NCBI GenBank assembly: GCA_951812725.1
Contig: OX638330.1
Span: 1,178,001-1,242,000 of the forward strand
Source of the DNA: an uncultured Caldilineaceae bacterium
Lineage (GTDB): Bacteria > Chloroflexota > Anaerolineae > Caldilineales > Caldilineaceae
Reading direction: 5' to 3'
Length of the DNA stretch: 64,000 bases
The notes below the pieces were generated by a model that did no database searches, was not told the DNA's origin, and saw only the letters and a list, made by a program, of their open reading frames with translations. Position numbers and translations under genes: made by a program. Shown here one piece after another: positions 33,849-43,664 of this stretch (within the stretch, counting starts at the first letter, position 1; every line of letters begins with the position of its first letter).

Positions 33849-34988
33849 TCAGGCCAGGGCCCGTTCGTAGGCATCGAGAAGATGGCGCAGACTTCGCTGC
33901 CAGGTAAAGGCGCGTGCATGGGCCTGGCCAGCAGCAGCCAACCGGGCGCGCAGCTCTGGTTGGGTAGCAAGGCGGGTAATGCCGCCGGCAATGCTAGCTA
34001 CAGACTCGGCATCGACATAGAGTGCGCCATCGCCGCCAGCTTCGGGTAAGCAGGAGTTGTCGGCGGTGAGCACCGGCGTCCCGCAGGCCAGAGCTTCGAT
34101 GACAGGAAGCCCGAAACCTTCGTATAGAGAAGGGTAGGCAAAGAATTCGGCGGCGGAATAGAGGGCCGGCAGGTCAGAGTCGGCAACGAATCCGGGGAAG
34201 TGAACATCTTCTTCCAGTTTCAACTCCCGCACTGTGCTGAAGATTTCGTCGAAGAGCCAACCTTTTTTGCCGCCGATGACGAGTTGGTGCGGGAGTGCCG
34301 CTTCCTGCCGGGCCGCGTGAAAGGCGCGAATCAGGCGGGCAAAGTTTTTGCGGGGTTGGAGCGTGCTCAAACCGAGAATGAAGGGGCGGTCGTCGAAGCC
34401 ATACTTTCGCCGTGTCGCCTGCAGCGCGTTCTGGTCGGTCACGCGGCGAAAGAAACTGTGGTCGACAGCACCTTGTACGACGCTGATCCGTCCTGCGAGT
34501 TGCGGCCACAGCTCTTCCAAATCGTGGGCGGTGTGGCCGCTGTCGGCTATGACGTGGTCGGCGCGGCCGATGCTTCGGGGAACGACTATGTTCAAGTAGT
34601 GGTGCAGGGAGGGCATTGCCGCTTCGGGATAGCGCATGAAGGCGAGGTCGTGCACGGTTAGCATCTTTGTCTTAGCGCTGACCGGCGCCAAGACGAAGTC
34701 GGTAGCGTGAAACAGATCGATTGCGCCCCCGGTCAGCCATTCGACGCGGGGAAACGGGATCTTCAGGCGGTGCCAGATGCGGGTAAGGTTTCGCTCCGAA
34801 ATGGAGGGAAAAGTGTGCAGAGGGAGCGGGGCTGTGGTGCGCTGACTTGCAGTAACGGCGCCGGCAACGAAAAGGGCGAGGTCGTAGCCGGGATTATGCT
34901 GAACCAGTGCGTCAATCTGCCCGCGAATGATGCGGCCTATGCCGGCGGACTGGCGCACCGCTGGTGTGTAATCGATTACAAGCTTCAC
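33849..34988 (-). CDS. Glycosyltransferase family 4 (GT-B)
   Basis: 379 residues. GTG 34988 is preferred because it overlaps the GtrA stop in GTGA; an ATG 18 bases upstream is the alternative. The acceptor half contains HDLAFMRYPEAAMP and ADHVIADS. The donor half has LSTLQPRKNFARLIRAF and the E-x7-E motif in YPSLYEGFGLPVIEALACGTPV. It transfers a sugar from a nucleotide donor to a lipid-linked or cell-surface glycan. Together with GtrA and the O-antigen-ligase-like protein it forms a surface-polysaccharide group. Confidence 0.9.
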   Translation of the reverse strand: MKLVIDYTPAVRQSAGIGRIIRGQIDALVQHNPGYDLALFVAGAVTASQRTTAPLPLHTFPSISERNLTRIWHRLKIPFPRVEWLTGGAIDLFHATDFVLAPVSAKTKMLTVHDLAFMRYPEAAMPSLHHYLNIVVPRSIGRADHVIADSGHTAHDLEELWPQLAGRISVVQGAVDHSFFRRVTDQNALQATRRKYGFDDRPFILGLSTLQPRKNFARLIRAFHAARQEAALPHQLVIGGKKGWLFDEIFSTVRELKLEEDVHFPGFVADSDLPALYSAAEFFAYPSLYEGFGLPVIEALACGTPVLTADNSCLPEAGGDGALYVDAESVASIAGGITRLATQPELRARLAAAGQAHARAFTWQRSLRHLLDAYERALA

Positions 34989-35467
34989 AGCTCTTTGAAC
35001 GTCCAAAGCCTGTTTGCGGCGAAGTTCCAGAACATTACAACGCCGATGGCGAAGAGTTTGGCGGAATTGTAACTCATCGTGAAGCCCATTTCGGCACTTG
35101 ACAGCCAGTCAATCCAATAAGGGCGCAGGAGTTCATCAGAAAAGCTAAAGACCAGCTGGTTGATTCCCAGACCCACGACGCTTACCAGGGCGAATTTCGC
35201 CATTTGCAAGCGGCTATTGTGGATTCGACTCTCAGGGTAAGTCCACCAACGGTTGAGAAGGAAATTTTGGAGGACTGCCGCACAGAAACCGGTGCCGTTA
35301 GCGAGATTGGATGGGAAGCCGGCGAAAACGATCAACAGATTCAGGATGGTAACGTCGGTTACCGCTCCAAGCGCGCCGACGAATGCGAACTTGACGAACC
35401 GTTTCGTCTCTTTGCGTCTTCTGCTTCCCGGAGGCAGAAGTTTGGCCCCGCTCAATTGGTAATCCAT
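34985..35467 (-). CDS. GtrA-family membrane protein
   Basis: 160 residues with four predicted helices in the GtrA pattern: RFVKFAFVGALGAVTDVTILNLLI, FCAAVLQNFLLNRWWTY, FALVSVVGLGINQLVF, and KLFAIGVVMFWNFAANRLWTF. The double NRxWTF/NRWWTY motifs are diagnostic. GtrA proteins help move undecaprenyl-linked sugars across the membrane. Overlaps the glycosyltransferase start by four bases. Confidence 0.92.
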   Translation of the reverse strand: MDYQLSGAKLLPPGSRRRKETKRFVKFAFVGALGAVTDVTILNLLIVFAGFPSNLANGTGFCAAVLQNFLLNRWWTYPESRIHNSRLQMAKFALVSVVGLGINQLVFSFSDELLRPYWIDWLSSAEMGFTMSYNSAKLFAIGVVMFWNFAANRLWTFKEL

Positions 35468-35528
35468 TCTACTGTTGTGTCAGCACAATTATACTGAACC
35501 TGTCTCAAGTCTTTATCGATCATTGTAC

Positions 35529-37157
35529 TTAAATTGGTGTCGGCGCTGAAGCCGCCTGGCATGTCCCTAGAAGAGGTTCAGAAGCGGAGGCCGATCCGGT
35601 AACTGTCAGTCTGTTTTTTGCCAGGGCAACTGCGGCCCCAAGCCACAGCGCAACGTGCAGATACATGCCTTGCACGTACAGGTTATCGAACAGATGGTGG
35701 ACCGAGAGATGGGCGACAACGCCTATGACACCGAGGAATAGTGCTGCTGTCCACGCTGAGGACGGTATGGCAGTCCAGGGCGGTGGTTGTACAATTCCCC
35801 GGCGGACGAATTTCTCGTTCTCTGTGTGGAGGATGCGCCGGCGCGTGCTGATCAGCCAAAAGACCACACCTGTCCAGAGCGCCAAATAGGCAAACATCCC
35901 AAGCAGTCCATTCTCTGCCAGTACGTTGAGATAGATGTTGTGGGCGTGGCCCAAGGGCTCTTCCCAGCGGGGCAATCGTACTTGTGGATAGACGGCTGCG
36001 TAGTTGCCAGGGCCCACGCCCAGCCACGGTGACAGCTCCCACATGCGCAGGGCGGCAATCCAGTGGGCCAGTCGTTCGATCACGGAGAAGTTTTCATCAG
36101 TGACAGGTTGCTGGACTACTTCCCACATACCCATGCCCAGGTAGGCAGGCAGGTCAGACAGACGATCGGTCAGCGAACCTGGAATGTAGCGAGTCATGGC
36201 GGGGCCAAGCAGCAGCAGGGCGGCGGTCCCAGCGAGGGCGGCTACTTTGATCAGCCGTCCGCCATAGATGAGTATGACAACTGTCATGCTGACGGCGGTA
36301 CCCAGCCAGGCCCCTCTGCTCCAACTGGCCAGCAGACCCATGCCGATGATAGCTGCCGCTCCCCCGTAAAGGACGGTACCGGTGAGGCTCTGTTTGAGGC
36401 CGGTGCCCGAAAGCTTCACGAATGAAGTGAGATTCAACATGAAAAGCGCAACTGCGACAGGCAGTGTAAGCCCCAGATAGCCGGCAAAGGGATTGGGCTG
36501 GCCGAAGGTGCCCGCCGCCCGCATAAAGCGGCCCAGCAGCAGGAAATTGGGCGGTCCGATCCTGAAGACAAACTGGTACATTCCGAGTGCGGCCTGCAGC
36601 AGGGCGCCGGCCAAGAGGCCCCAAACCAGCCAACGCACTTGACGCGGCGTCAGCGCCTCCTGAATTAACAGAATCGCTATCAGCATCTGCAGCCACTTGA
36701 TTACACCTTCAGACGCTTCTCGTACATCAATCGCATTGCGGAAGGAAAGCAGGAGCGCCAAGAGATAGATGATAAAGAGCAAAGGCAGAAGACCTGTGTT
36801 CAGTCGCAGCCGGTTCGTTCGCACGCCATTTGCGAACCACAGAAGGACGGCAGCCCCCAAGATGCAGTCTGCAATGCTTATTGGACCGATCTTGAATCCG
36901 CTGGCGAATGGCAGAACGACAGCAAGCCCCAGCCAGGTCAGATGCGGGAAACGCAATAGGAGCAGGGTCGCGCTGACAGCGGCAATTGCCGCGGCCGACA
37001 CGAGCAACGGCATTTCGGCCAGCAGCCATGCTAAGCCTAGAAGCGCCAGAAGCGCTGCCGAAATGCGCACATTTCTGGCGGCAATGTAGGGCGGAACTGG
37101 CGGAATGGCTGATCCGCCGCCTTTAAGTGGTAGCCGCGCGGTCCGACCCCACATCAT
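35529..37157 (-). CDS. O-antigen ligase/polymerase-like membrane protein
   Basis: 542 residues with about 11-12 helices. The large outer loop near residues 330-400 ends in the family motif GHAHNIYLNVLAENGLLGM, seen in WaaL/Wzy-type proteins. It joins or polymerises lipid-linked glycans on the outer face of the membrane. It follows the tRNA/terminator region and heads the glycan group with GtrA and GT4. Two adjacent ATGs (37157, 37154) are possible starts. Confidence 0.88.
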   Translation of the reverse strand: MMWGRTARLPLKGGGSAIPPVPPYIAARNVRISAALLALLGLAWLLAEMPLLVSAAAIAAVSATLLLLRFPHLTWLGLAVVLPFASGFKIGPISIADCILGAAVLLWFANGVRTNRLRLNTGLLPLLFIIYLLALLLSFRNAIDVREASEGVIKWLQMLIAILLIQEALTPRQVRWLVWGLLAGALLQAALGMYQFVFRIGPPNFLLLGRFMRAAGTFGQPNPFAGYLGLTLPVAVALFMLNLTSFVKLSGTGLKQSLTGTVLYGGAAAIIGMGLLASWSRGAWLGTAVSMTVVILIYGGRLIKVAALAGTAALLLLGPAMTRYIPGSLTDRLSDLPAYLGMGMWEVVQQPVTDENFSVIERLAHWIAALRMWELSPWLGVGPGNYAAVYPQVRLPRWEEPLGHAHNIYLNVLAENGLLGMFAYLALWTGVVFWLISTRRRILHTENEKFVRRGIVQPPPWTAIPSSAWTAALFLGVIGVVAHLSVHHLFDNLYVQGMYLHVALWLGAAVALAKNRLTVTGSASASEPLLGTCQAASAPTPI

Positions 37158-37257
37158 ACCTGCGTCCCCCTCCTGTCTTTGTCTTGCATGACATTCCGAC
37201 AGCTAACTAGATAGCCGGGCAAGGATCACTGTATGACCAAAGAGAATATCTGATCAA

Positions 37258-37288
37258 AGAAAATTCCCGGACACACTATGCCCGGGAA
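37258..37288 (-). terminator. Terminator after tRNA-Ser
   Basis: On the minus strand TTCCCGG pairs with CCGGGAA across an 11-base loop and is followed by TTTTC. It lies seven bases past the tRNA 3' end. Confidence 0.75.
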
Positions 37289-37294
37289 GTGAGG

Positions 37295-37382
<88 letters not shown>

Positions 37383-37390
37383 GAAAGTGT

Positions 37391-37414
37391 TCGTGCCGAG
37401 CCGGCCCGGCACGA
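37391..37414 (-). terminator. GC-rich hairpin between HAD gene and tRNA
   Basis: A perfect eight-base stem (TCGTGCCG/CGGCACGA) with an eight-base loop lies between the end of the HAD gene and the tRNA 5' end. A short CTTTCT follows on the minus strand. It may end the HAD-side transcript or insulate the tRNA. Confidence 0.5.
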
Positions 37415-37550
37415 GAGATACTAGCACACACAGTAATCACTGTACAATTCTTCGACGAATTGTCGGAATGTATCTTCAATACTGGCGCGACCGGGTTGAG
37501 CGCGGACAGCGAGTGTTTCGCAAGCCTTCGCCAGGACGACCGGCCATCTC

Positions 37551-38246
37551 CTAAAGCAGGGCGTCGGCCAACTCGGTGAAGTTGGTTACGGTAAGCGCGG
37601 GCAGGAAGGGCGAGTCCTCGACCGGCAGTTGGTAACGGTTCACATAGGCTGCTTGGAATCCGCAGGCGCGGGCACCGACGCAGTCGAAGGCGTTGGCTGA
37701 AACCATCATGCATTCCTGGACTTCCAGAGTGAGCAGATGGGCCGCCCGGCGGTAGACACCAGGATGGGGCTTGAAGGCGCCGTTGCCCGTGGCGGAGATG
37801 ACGTCGTCAAACGGGAAATGCACGCGATTTTGAACCAGATGATCCAGGTAGTGGGGGTCTCCGTTGGAGAGCACGACCAGCCGGTACCGGCTGTGGAGCC
37901 GTTCCAGCGCGGGGACTACTTCCGGGAAAGGGGTGAGACCTTGCCAGGCGGCCATCAGCTCCTGCACGCGATTCTCTGTTGGCGAAATCTCGTTCAGTCG
38001 GAACACGTAGTGAAGGGCTCGTCGCACTGTTTCGAGATAGCCAGCGTGGCCCACCATCATGATCGTGTCCTGGTACTGCTCCAGCCGCTGACGCACACGC
38101 CACTGGTCCCAGAATGTTTCTGGCGATGTGGCCGGCGCCTCTCTATTGAGGAGCTCGGTTATTGCGGGTTTGAGGCTGCCTCCCAAGTCCAGGATAGTGC
38201 CGAAGAGATCGAATGTGAGGGCTTGGGCAGTGTCAGTCGGGGCCAT
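37551..38246 (-). CDS. HAD-superfamily hydrolase, haloacid-dehalogenase type II-like
   Basis: 231 residues. Motif I is FDLFGTILD with the nucleophile Asp, motif II is VVLSNGDPHYLD, motif III is the Lys in GAFKPHP, and motif IV lies in MMVSANAFDCVGARACGF. The dehalogenase type II family has SNG and SxNxFD at these places, as here, so a 2-haloacid dehalogenase-like role is possible; many family members are phosphatases. It is 18 bases downstream of the LarA-like gene and probably co-transcribed. Confidence 0.87.
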   Translation of the reverse strand: MAPTDTAQALTFDLFGTILDLGGSLKPAITELLNREAPATSPETFWDQWRVRQRLEQYQDTIMMVGHAGYLETVRRALHYVFRLNEISPTENRVQELMAAWQGLTPFPEVVPALERLHSRYRLVVLSNGDPHYLDHLVQNRVHFPFDDVISATGNGAFKPHPGVYRRAAHLLTLEVQECMMVSANAFDCVGARACGFQAAYVNRYQLPVEDSPFLPALTVTNFTELADALL

Positions 38247-38264
38247 GAGTTTTCCCTTGGCGTC

Positions 38265-39497
38265 TCAAGAGGTCAGAGTTTCGGCTATTGGAGGGAGCAG
38301 GGCGCCGTCGGAACTGAACTGAACGTCCTGTGCCGGGCCAACTCTGGTGAGAGACGGCTTTTCGGCGGCCTCTTCCAGGAGCGCGGGCGAAAGCCAGAGT
38401 GTCTCCAGCTCGAGCGTGTTTTGGATCCAGACAACGCGGGCAGCGGCGGCATCTTTGCCCATCAGGCCTGTCTCGATGATTTCCCGGTCGGTCGGTAGAG
38501 TGACGGGCTGTTTGGCGGCGGCGAAGTTGCCGGCAGTGAGACAGTTCGTATAGGTGGCGTGCCAGTCGATCTTGGCCCGTAGTCGTTCAGGGATGAGATC
38601 GGCCAGGCCTACGCCGGAGGCATTGCCGTGGCTGCCAGGCGTCAGATCAAGGACGGCCAGGACGCGAAAGTTGGGTTCCCTGGGGCCGCCGTTGCGTCGC
38701 CACATCCCGATGATGTTGGTATCCATGCCGGTGCCGCTGATATTCTTGCCCATCTCCTGCACGACCAGCATATCCAGGTCGTTGAAGGGGATGGAAGGCT
38801 GGAGTGCCTTGGCCTGTCGTAGTAGCGGCGGCTCCTCTTGGAAGATTTTTTCGCCGGGCAAGACTGAAATTTCGGCCGGCGCGTGGCGGCCGTTCTCGAC
38901 GATGGCGACACCGGCTACGACCGGCATTGTCTTCAGAACGACCTGCGCGGCCTGTGGAATTGCGGTGACGGCATCGTGAGCGTGGAGCGTGGCCGCGCCT
39001 CGCTTTTTGCCCAGGCCGATGGTCATGATCTTGCAGAGGCCGCTTTCGTGGTCGGCGCGAAATGCGGTGTGGGCCTTGACGCGATTTACAGGGATGACGG
39101 CATCGGCCTCGGCTGCGTGACGATCCCAGTAGACCGGCATTCCGTCAGTTTCGCCGATCTGCTTGACTTCCAGGCTGCTGTGAATAGGAACGCCAAGATC
39201 GGCCATTCCGTAGCCGACGAGGACGGCATGCTGGCCTTCGGCAGTGCCGCCGCCGTGACTACCCATTGCCGGGACGAGGAACGGCTCGGCGCCAATTGCT
39301 TGCAAGGACTCGACGACCGCCTGTACCACTTCCCTGTAGCAGGAGATTCCGCGGCTGCCTACGGCCACAGCCACCCGCATCCCCGGCCGAACGCGTTCGG
39401 ACAGTGCGACTGCGTTGAGGCCGTTCCATACTGCGGCCGATACATTGTCAACTTGCTGTTCGGAGACGGACTGCCGCACTGGCGCGAGTTGAAACAT
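38265..39497 (-). CDS. LarA N-terminal-like protein (DUF2088)
   Basis: 410 residues. ATG 39497 is chosen for the GGAGG five bases upstream. The N-terminal part resembles the nucleotide-binding half of lactate racemase LarA (GMRVAVAVGSRGISCYREVV, and LVPAMGSHGGGTAEGQ). In LarA a Lys and several His bind a nickel-pincer cofactor; here only the N-terminal type fold and a long unrelated C-terminal half are clear. No larB/C/E genes are nearby. It may isomerise or sense a hydroxy-acid but the activity cannot be stated. Confidence 0.75.
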   Translation of the reverse strand: MFQLAPVRQSVSEQQVDNVSAAVWNGLNAVALSERVRPGMRVAVAVGSRGISCYREVVQAVVESLQAIGAEPFLVPAMGSHGGGTAEGQHAVLVGYGMADLGVPIHSSLEVKQIGETDGMPVYWDRHAAEADAVIPVNRVKAHTAFRADHESGLCKIMTIGLGKKRGAATLHAHDAVTAIPQAAQVVLKTMPVVAGVAIVENGRHAPAEISVLPGEKIFQEEPPLLRQAKALQPSIPFNDLDMLVVQEMGKNISGTGMDTNIIGMWRRNGGPREPNFRVLAVLDLTPGSHGNASGVGLADLIPERLRAKIDWHATYTNCLTAGNFAAAKQPVTLPTDREIIETGLMGKDAAAARVVWIQNTLELETLWLSPALLEEAAEKPSLTRVGPAQDVQFSSDGALLPPIAETLTS

Positions 39498-39522
39498 TGG
39501 GACCTCCCTGGCTAAGATTCGT

Positions 39523-40615
39523 TTATGTGCCAACCTGTGTTTTCAACCACGCCTCGATAAACGGGTCCAGTTCGCCGTCCAAGACGGGCTGAGGCGAGGC
39601 GGTCTCTACATTCGTGCGCAAGTCCTTCACCATCTGATAAGGGTGCAGGACATAGGAGCGGATCTGACTTCCGAAGTCGGCCTGGACATTTTCTCCCTTT
39701 AGACGGGCCTTTTCGGCGGCTATTTTTTCCTGCTCGATTGCGTAGAGCTTTCCCCGTAGAATTCTCAATGCAATTTCCCGGTTCTGCGTTTGGCTGCGTT
39801 CGTTCTGGCAGGATACGACAATACCGGTCGGCAGGTGATGGAGGCGGACTGCGGTAGCGTTTTTCTGCACGCTCTGGCCCCCGGCCCCACTGGACAGGAA
39901 GACATCCATCTTAAGGTCATTTGGGGCGATTTCGATTTCGATGTCTTCGTCGATATTGGGCATGACTTCCAGCTTGGCGAAGGAAGTATGGCGGCGGTTA
40001 CCAGCGTCGTAGGGGCTGAGCCGTACGAGGCGGTGCGTACCGTGTTCCGCCTGAAGATAGCCGTAGGCGTATGACCCATCGACGGTGATGGTGACACTCT
40101 TGATTCCGGCCTCTTCACCTTGGGTCATGTCGGTGATTTCGGTGGCGTAGCCTTTCTTTTCGGCCCAGCGCAAGTACATGCGCTGTAACATTGCCGCCCA
40201 GTCCTGCGCCTCGGTGCCGCCTGCACCTGCATGGATGCTGATGATGGCGCTGCCTGAGTCGTATTTGCCATTGAGAGCCAGTGTGAACTCCCGTTTTTCC
40301 AGCTCTGCATCGAGCGCGTTGGCCTCTGCCTCCAATTCTGCCAGCATTTCGGCGTCATCTTCGGCCATTTCGGCAAGATCAAGGGCGTCTTGGGTACGTT
40401 GTTCCAATCCATCCCAGACTCTTATTTGTTCCTGCAGGGCGTTCAACTCCTGCATCTTCTTCTGTGCGGCCCTTTGATTGTCCCAGAAGTCGGGGGCTAT
40501 CGACTCTTCTTCCAGTGCTTGTGTCTGCTCAACTTTGTTGGGCAGGTCAAAGCCGCCTCCGGATCGTGTTGACTCGCTCGGCGAGCAGATGCAGACGGTC
40601 AGTCAATTCGCCCAT
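39523..40615 (-). CDS. prfB: Peptide chain release factor 2, with programmed +1 frameshift
   Basis: The protein is encoded in two frames. ATG 40615 begins 22 codons that end at CTT-TGA; shifting +1 at TGA (skipping base 40549) continues into a long frame of 341 codons, total 363 residues, normal for RF2. The GGQ motif that triggers peptide release is at 245-247 (SSGAGGQSVQ). The stop-codon recognition tripeptide, usually Ser-Pro-Phe, reads Ser-Pro-Tyr here (200-202). It lies 17 codon-sized steps from no other translation gene but is followed upstream by ftsY. It is needed for termination at UGA and UAA. Confidence 0.95.
40546..40561 (-). promoter_or_regulatory. RF2 autoregulatory frameshift site
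   Basis: On the minus strand the site reads GGAGG, three bases, then CTT TGA C. The internal Shine-Dalgarno-like GGAGG and the slippery CTT before an in-frame UGA are the known signals by which low RF2 promotes +1 shifting at its own message. Confidence 0.95.
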
Positions 40616-40716
40616 TTGTCATTATCTCCTTTGATGAATGATGGTTAACATTCCGGAGCCGCCGGATGCTAGAGGTTGGACCCTTGCAGGCGGCCCCCAT
40701 ATGAGGGTCGGTCCGG

Positions 40717-41667
40717 TTACTCACCCAACAGACCTTCTACGAATGCCACCGGATCGAACTCTGCCAGATCATGTAGTTTTTCCCCTGTACCGACGAAGCG
40801 CACAGGGATACCCAGTTGCTTCTTAATATTGAGAACGGCGCCGCCCTTGGCAGTGCTGTCCAGTTTGGTCAAAATGATACCGGTTACGCCGGAGGCTTCT
40901 TTAAAACCTTTTGCCTGCAGGATGGCGTTTTGGCCGGTGGATGCGTCCAGCACTAGCAATATTTCGTGCGGGGCCCGGTGCACTTGTTTTGCAGCCACCC
41001 TGCGCATCTTTTCCAATTCCTGCATGAGATTGAATTTGTTCTGCAAACGGCCTGCGGTATCTGTGATGAGGAGGTCGGCCTTGCGGCTCTCCTGGCTGGC
41101 ACGCATGGCGTCGAAGAGCACGGCGGCCGGGTCGGAACCGGGGGCTTGGGCGATGACTTCCACGCCGGCCCGTTCGCCCCAAATCTGGAGCTGGTCGATG
41201 GCAGCTGCCCGGAAAGTGTCTCCGGCGGCCAGAACAACCCTTTTGCCTCGCTCTTTGTAGCGCAACGCCAGCTTGCCTATGGTCGTGGTCTTGCCTGAGC
41301 CGTTAACACCAACGACAAGAACAACGGTGAGGATGCGCGGTTCTTCAATCAGCAGCGGTTCGTCAGCTTGCAGGAGCTTGACCATCTCCTGCTTGAGGAT
41401 AAGGTATGCATCCTGGCTGCGTTTGACGCCTTCCTGTTGAACCCGGTCGCGGGTGGATTCGACGAGCTCGACGGTGGTGTCCATGCCGACATCAGCAACG
41501 ATCAGCGCCTCTTCCAACTCCTCCCACAGTTCATCGCTGACTTCGTTCTCCTGAAAGAGCGATCCGATCTGACTGAATATGCCTGAACGGGTTTTTTGCA
41601 GGCTTTCTTCTATTTTTTCGTCGTCGGCCGATTTATCTTCCTGGCGGCCAAACAAGCGCCTGAGCAC
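40717..41667 (-). CDS. ftsY: Signal recognition particle receptor FtsY
   Basis: 316 residues. GTG 41667 is chosen because GGAGA lies seven bases upstream and the protein then starts LRRLFGRQ. The N domain is about residues 20-110. The G domain carries [35 protein letters not shown] and [10 protein letters not shown], and ends in [16 protein letters not shown]. It docks ribosome-SRP complexes at the membrane with Ffh (49078-50469, same window). There is only a short acidic A region. prfB lies 101 bases downstream. Confidence 0.95.
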   Translation of the reverse strand: MLRRLFGRQEDKSADDEKIEESLQKTRSGIFSQIGSLFQENEVSDELWEELEEALIVADVGMDTTVELVESTRDRVQQEGVKRSQDAYLILKQEMVKLLQADEPLLIEEPRILTVVLVVGVNGSGKTTTIGKLALRYKERGKRVVLAAGDTFRAAAIDQLQIWGERAGVEVIAQAPGSDPAAVLFDAMRASQESRKADLLITDTAGRLQNKFNLMQELEKMRRVAAKQVHRAPHEILLVLDASTGQNAILQAKGFKEASGVTGIILTKLDSTAKGGAVLNIKKQLGIPVRFVGTGEKLHDLAEFDPVAFVEGLLGE

Positions 41668-41995
41668 GTAATTCTCTCCGTGAAATGAGCTTGTTGCGCG
41701 GTTATCGGCAATTATAGCACGCGGCAGAACCAAAGAGAGAACAGAGTCCGCCTTTCGCGTCGGCGCTCATCGGCGTTCAATTCTAAGACGGGGTGTTCTG
41801 CGTCATGCTTATTGCGTTATGGCATTCAAGATAGGCGGGATTACTTAACGTTATAGGCGGGAAGACTCGTGATATCAAATGGGATCTACATTATTGCTCG
41901 ATGACATCTCTTGCGTATTGACAGATATGCAACAAGAGTAGGTTGGCTACTCTTAGACCCGTCGAGCAGCCGTGGGAGAAACTCTAGACTTATGT

Positions 41996-42026
41996 GCAGG
42001 GGCGCCCACAAAGGGTGCTCCTACGG
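41996..42026 (+). repeat. Short hairpin repeat, family 2, copy 1
   Basis: AGGGGCGCCC and GGGTGCTCCT pair (with two G-T wobbles) across ACAAA and are followed by ACGG. A second copy with the same plan (GGGCAGGC-ACAAG-GCCTGCCC then CTACGG) lies at 53410-53436. Confidence 0.55.
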
Positions 42027-42148
42027 TTAGATGGGAGGCGACGCAAGCAAGGGAGGAAGGTACCCACAGAGGGGATCTTTGCGGGTACGATTTTGGTTGG
42101 CAGGCGCCATTCAGGGTGAGCGGCACGGCTGCGCTGAAGGCGTTAGGT

Positions 42149-42230
42149 GGGTGAGGTGTGGTTTTGGAGAGGGGCGTTGCGGGGGCGCAGCCCCTGCACA
42201 AGGGAGGGCCGAAGGCCCGACCGCCAAAAT
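42149..42230 (+). repeat. Double-hairpin repeat, copy D
   Basis: TGGTTTTGG lead, G-run, then hairpin 1 (TGCGGGGGC-GCA-GCCCCTGCA, nine pairs with one G-T), ACAAGGGA, hairpin 2 (GGGCC-GAA-GGCCC) and GACCGCCAAAAT. It is almost identical to copy E and the same orientation as all others. Confidence 0.88.
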
Positions 42231-42467
42231 ACTGAGAGTGAAGGAAGAGGAGTGGGAGAACACCTATGTTTGCTTTGCTACGGGGCGCATACTGGCGGCG
42301 CCTCTGTAGTTTCGAAATGTTCTGTGACTGATATAGGGCCGCGAAGGGCGTGTTGGCTTGTTCCGGTTGTCTGACTGTATACTGAAGCCAAGGGGTTCAG
42401 GATCCCTGGAGGTGACGGCTAGATCGGAGGCCGTGTCAAGCCTCGATCCCTTTCAGAAAGGTTGCAA

Positions 42468-43634
42468 ATGCTGGTGTCGAGAGAAGAGTTGGAGCAGAGA
42501 GAAGAACGGGAACTGGCCGTCTATGCGATGCGCAGCTGCCAGAGCCGCGGGCGGGTTTTTCCGGCGACCGAGCATCCGTATCGCACTGCTTACCAGAGGG
42601 ACCGCGACCGTATCATCCACACGACCGCGTTCCGCCGGCTTCAGTTCAAGACCCAGGTATTCGTTTACAGTGAAGGCGACCACTACCGCAACCGGCTTAC
42701 GCACACGATTGAGGTGGCTCAGATTGGCCGCACGCTGGCGCGCGCGCTCTCTTGCAATGAAGATCTGGTCGAAGCGATCTGCCTGGCCCACGATCTGGGT
42801 CATCCGCCGTTCGGCCATACTGGTGAAACTACGCTCAATGAACTGATGGAAGGGCACGGCGGCTATGATCATCAGAAGCAGACCTATCGCGTCATCACCA
42901 AATTGGCGTTGCGCTACCCGGACCATCCGGGGTTGAATCTGACATACGAGGTGCGGGAAGGCGTGGTCAAGCACGACACCGACTATGACATTGTTGATGC
43001 TCGAGATTACAACCCGGATGAGATGGGCACGCTGGAATGTCAGCTAAGCAATCTGGCTGACGAGATTGCTTATAACACGAGCGATTCAGATGACGGTCTG
43101 CGGGCCGGAATATTGAGCCCCAGCGCTTTTCTTGACCTGGCGATCAGCCGGCGCGTGCTCGATTCGCTGGGTGAATCGGCGACATCGATCGACTTGACGC
43201 AGCCGCTGGACCGCTACCGGTTTATCCGGCGGCTGGTGGGAATTGAAGTAAGCGACGCGATTCAGGCGACGGCCGCTAACCTGCAAGCCGCTGGCGTGCA
43301 GAGTCTGGCTGATCTACGGACGCGCGGAAAGAATATGGCGGCCTATTCCGCGGCAATTGCGGAAGAGAACAGGGAACTGAAGCGGTTTCTCTTTGATCGG
43401 TTCTATCGTCATTACCGGGTGGCGCGGATGGCGGCAAAAGCGGACCGTACCATTCGTTCGCTATTTTCGACATTTGTCGAGGAGCCGGCTCAACTACCTC
43501 CGGAAGCGCAGGAATCTGAAACGGCAAATGGCGGCGATCTGCATCGTGTGGTCTGTGATTACATTGCGGGGATGACGGACCGCTATGCTATCGCAGAATA
43601 CCGTCGCCTGTTTGACCCGGAAGAAGGAGTTTGA
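42468..43634 (+). CDS. dgt: dGTP triphosphohydrolase family HD protein
   Basis: 388 residues from ATG 42468 (AAAGG upstream); TTG two codons earlier is less likely. The HD metal site is His80 (RLTHTIE), His108-Asp109 (LAHDLGHPPFGHTGE) and a later Asp in NLADEIAYNTSD. The N-terminal TEHPYRTAYQRDRDRIIHTTAFRRLQFKTQV segment is a family hallmark. It cleaves dGTP or other dNTPs to the nucleoside and triphosphate, controlling dNTP pools. It ends 30 bases before a converging gene. Confidence 0.92.
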   Translation: MLVSREELEQREERELAVYAMRSCQSRGRVFPATEHPYRTAYQRDRDRIIHTTAFRRLQFKTQVFVYSEGDHYRNRLTHTIEVAQIGRTLARALSCNEDLVEAICLAHDLGHPPFGHTGETTLNELMEGHGGYDHQKQTYRVITKLALRYPDHPGLNLTYEVREGVVKHDTDYDIVDARDYNPDEMGTLECQLSNLADEIAYNTSDSDDGLRAGILSPSAFLDLAISRRVLDSLGESATSIDLTQPLDRYRFIRRLVGIEVSDAIQATAANLQAAGVQSLADLRTRGKNMAAYSAAIAEENRELKRFLFDRFYRHYRVARMAAKADRTIRSLFSTFVEEPAQLPPEAQESETANGGDLHRVVCDYIAGMTDRYAIAEYRRLFDPEEGV

Positions 43635-43664
43635 CCGCCTCGCCGCGTTTTGTTTGTCCCCAAC

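Larger units (their letters stand above)
41668..42467. other. Intergenic region between divergent ftsY and dgt
   Basis: 800 bases without a credible gene. It contains a perfect eight-base hairpin AAGAGTAG-GTTGG-CTACTCTT (41934-41954) next to a weaker one (41911-41932), then the short hairpin repeat at 41996-42026 and copy D of the double-hairpin repeat. Promoters for both genes must lie here, but I cannot place them with confidence. Confidence 0.5.
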
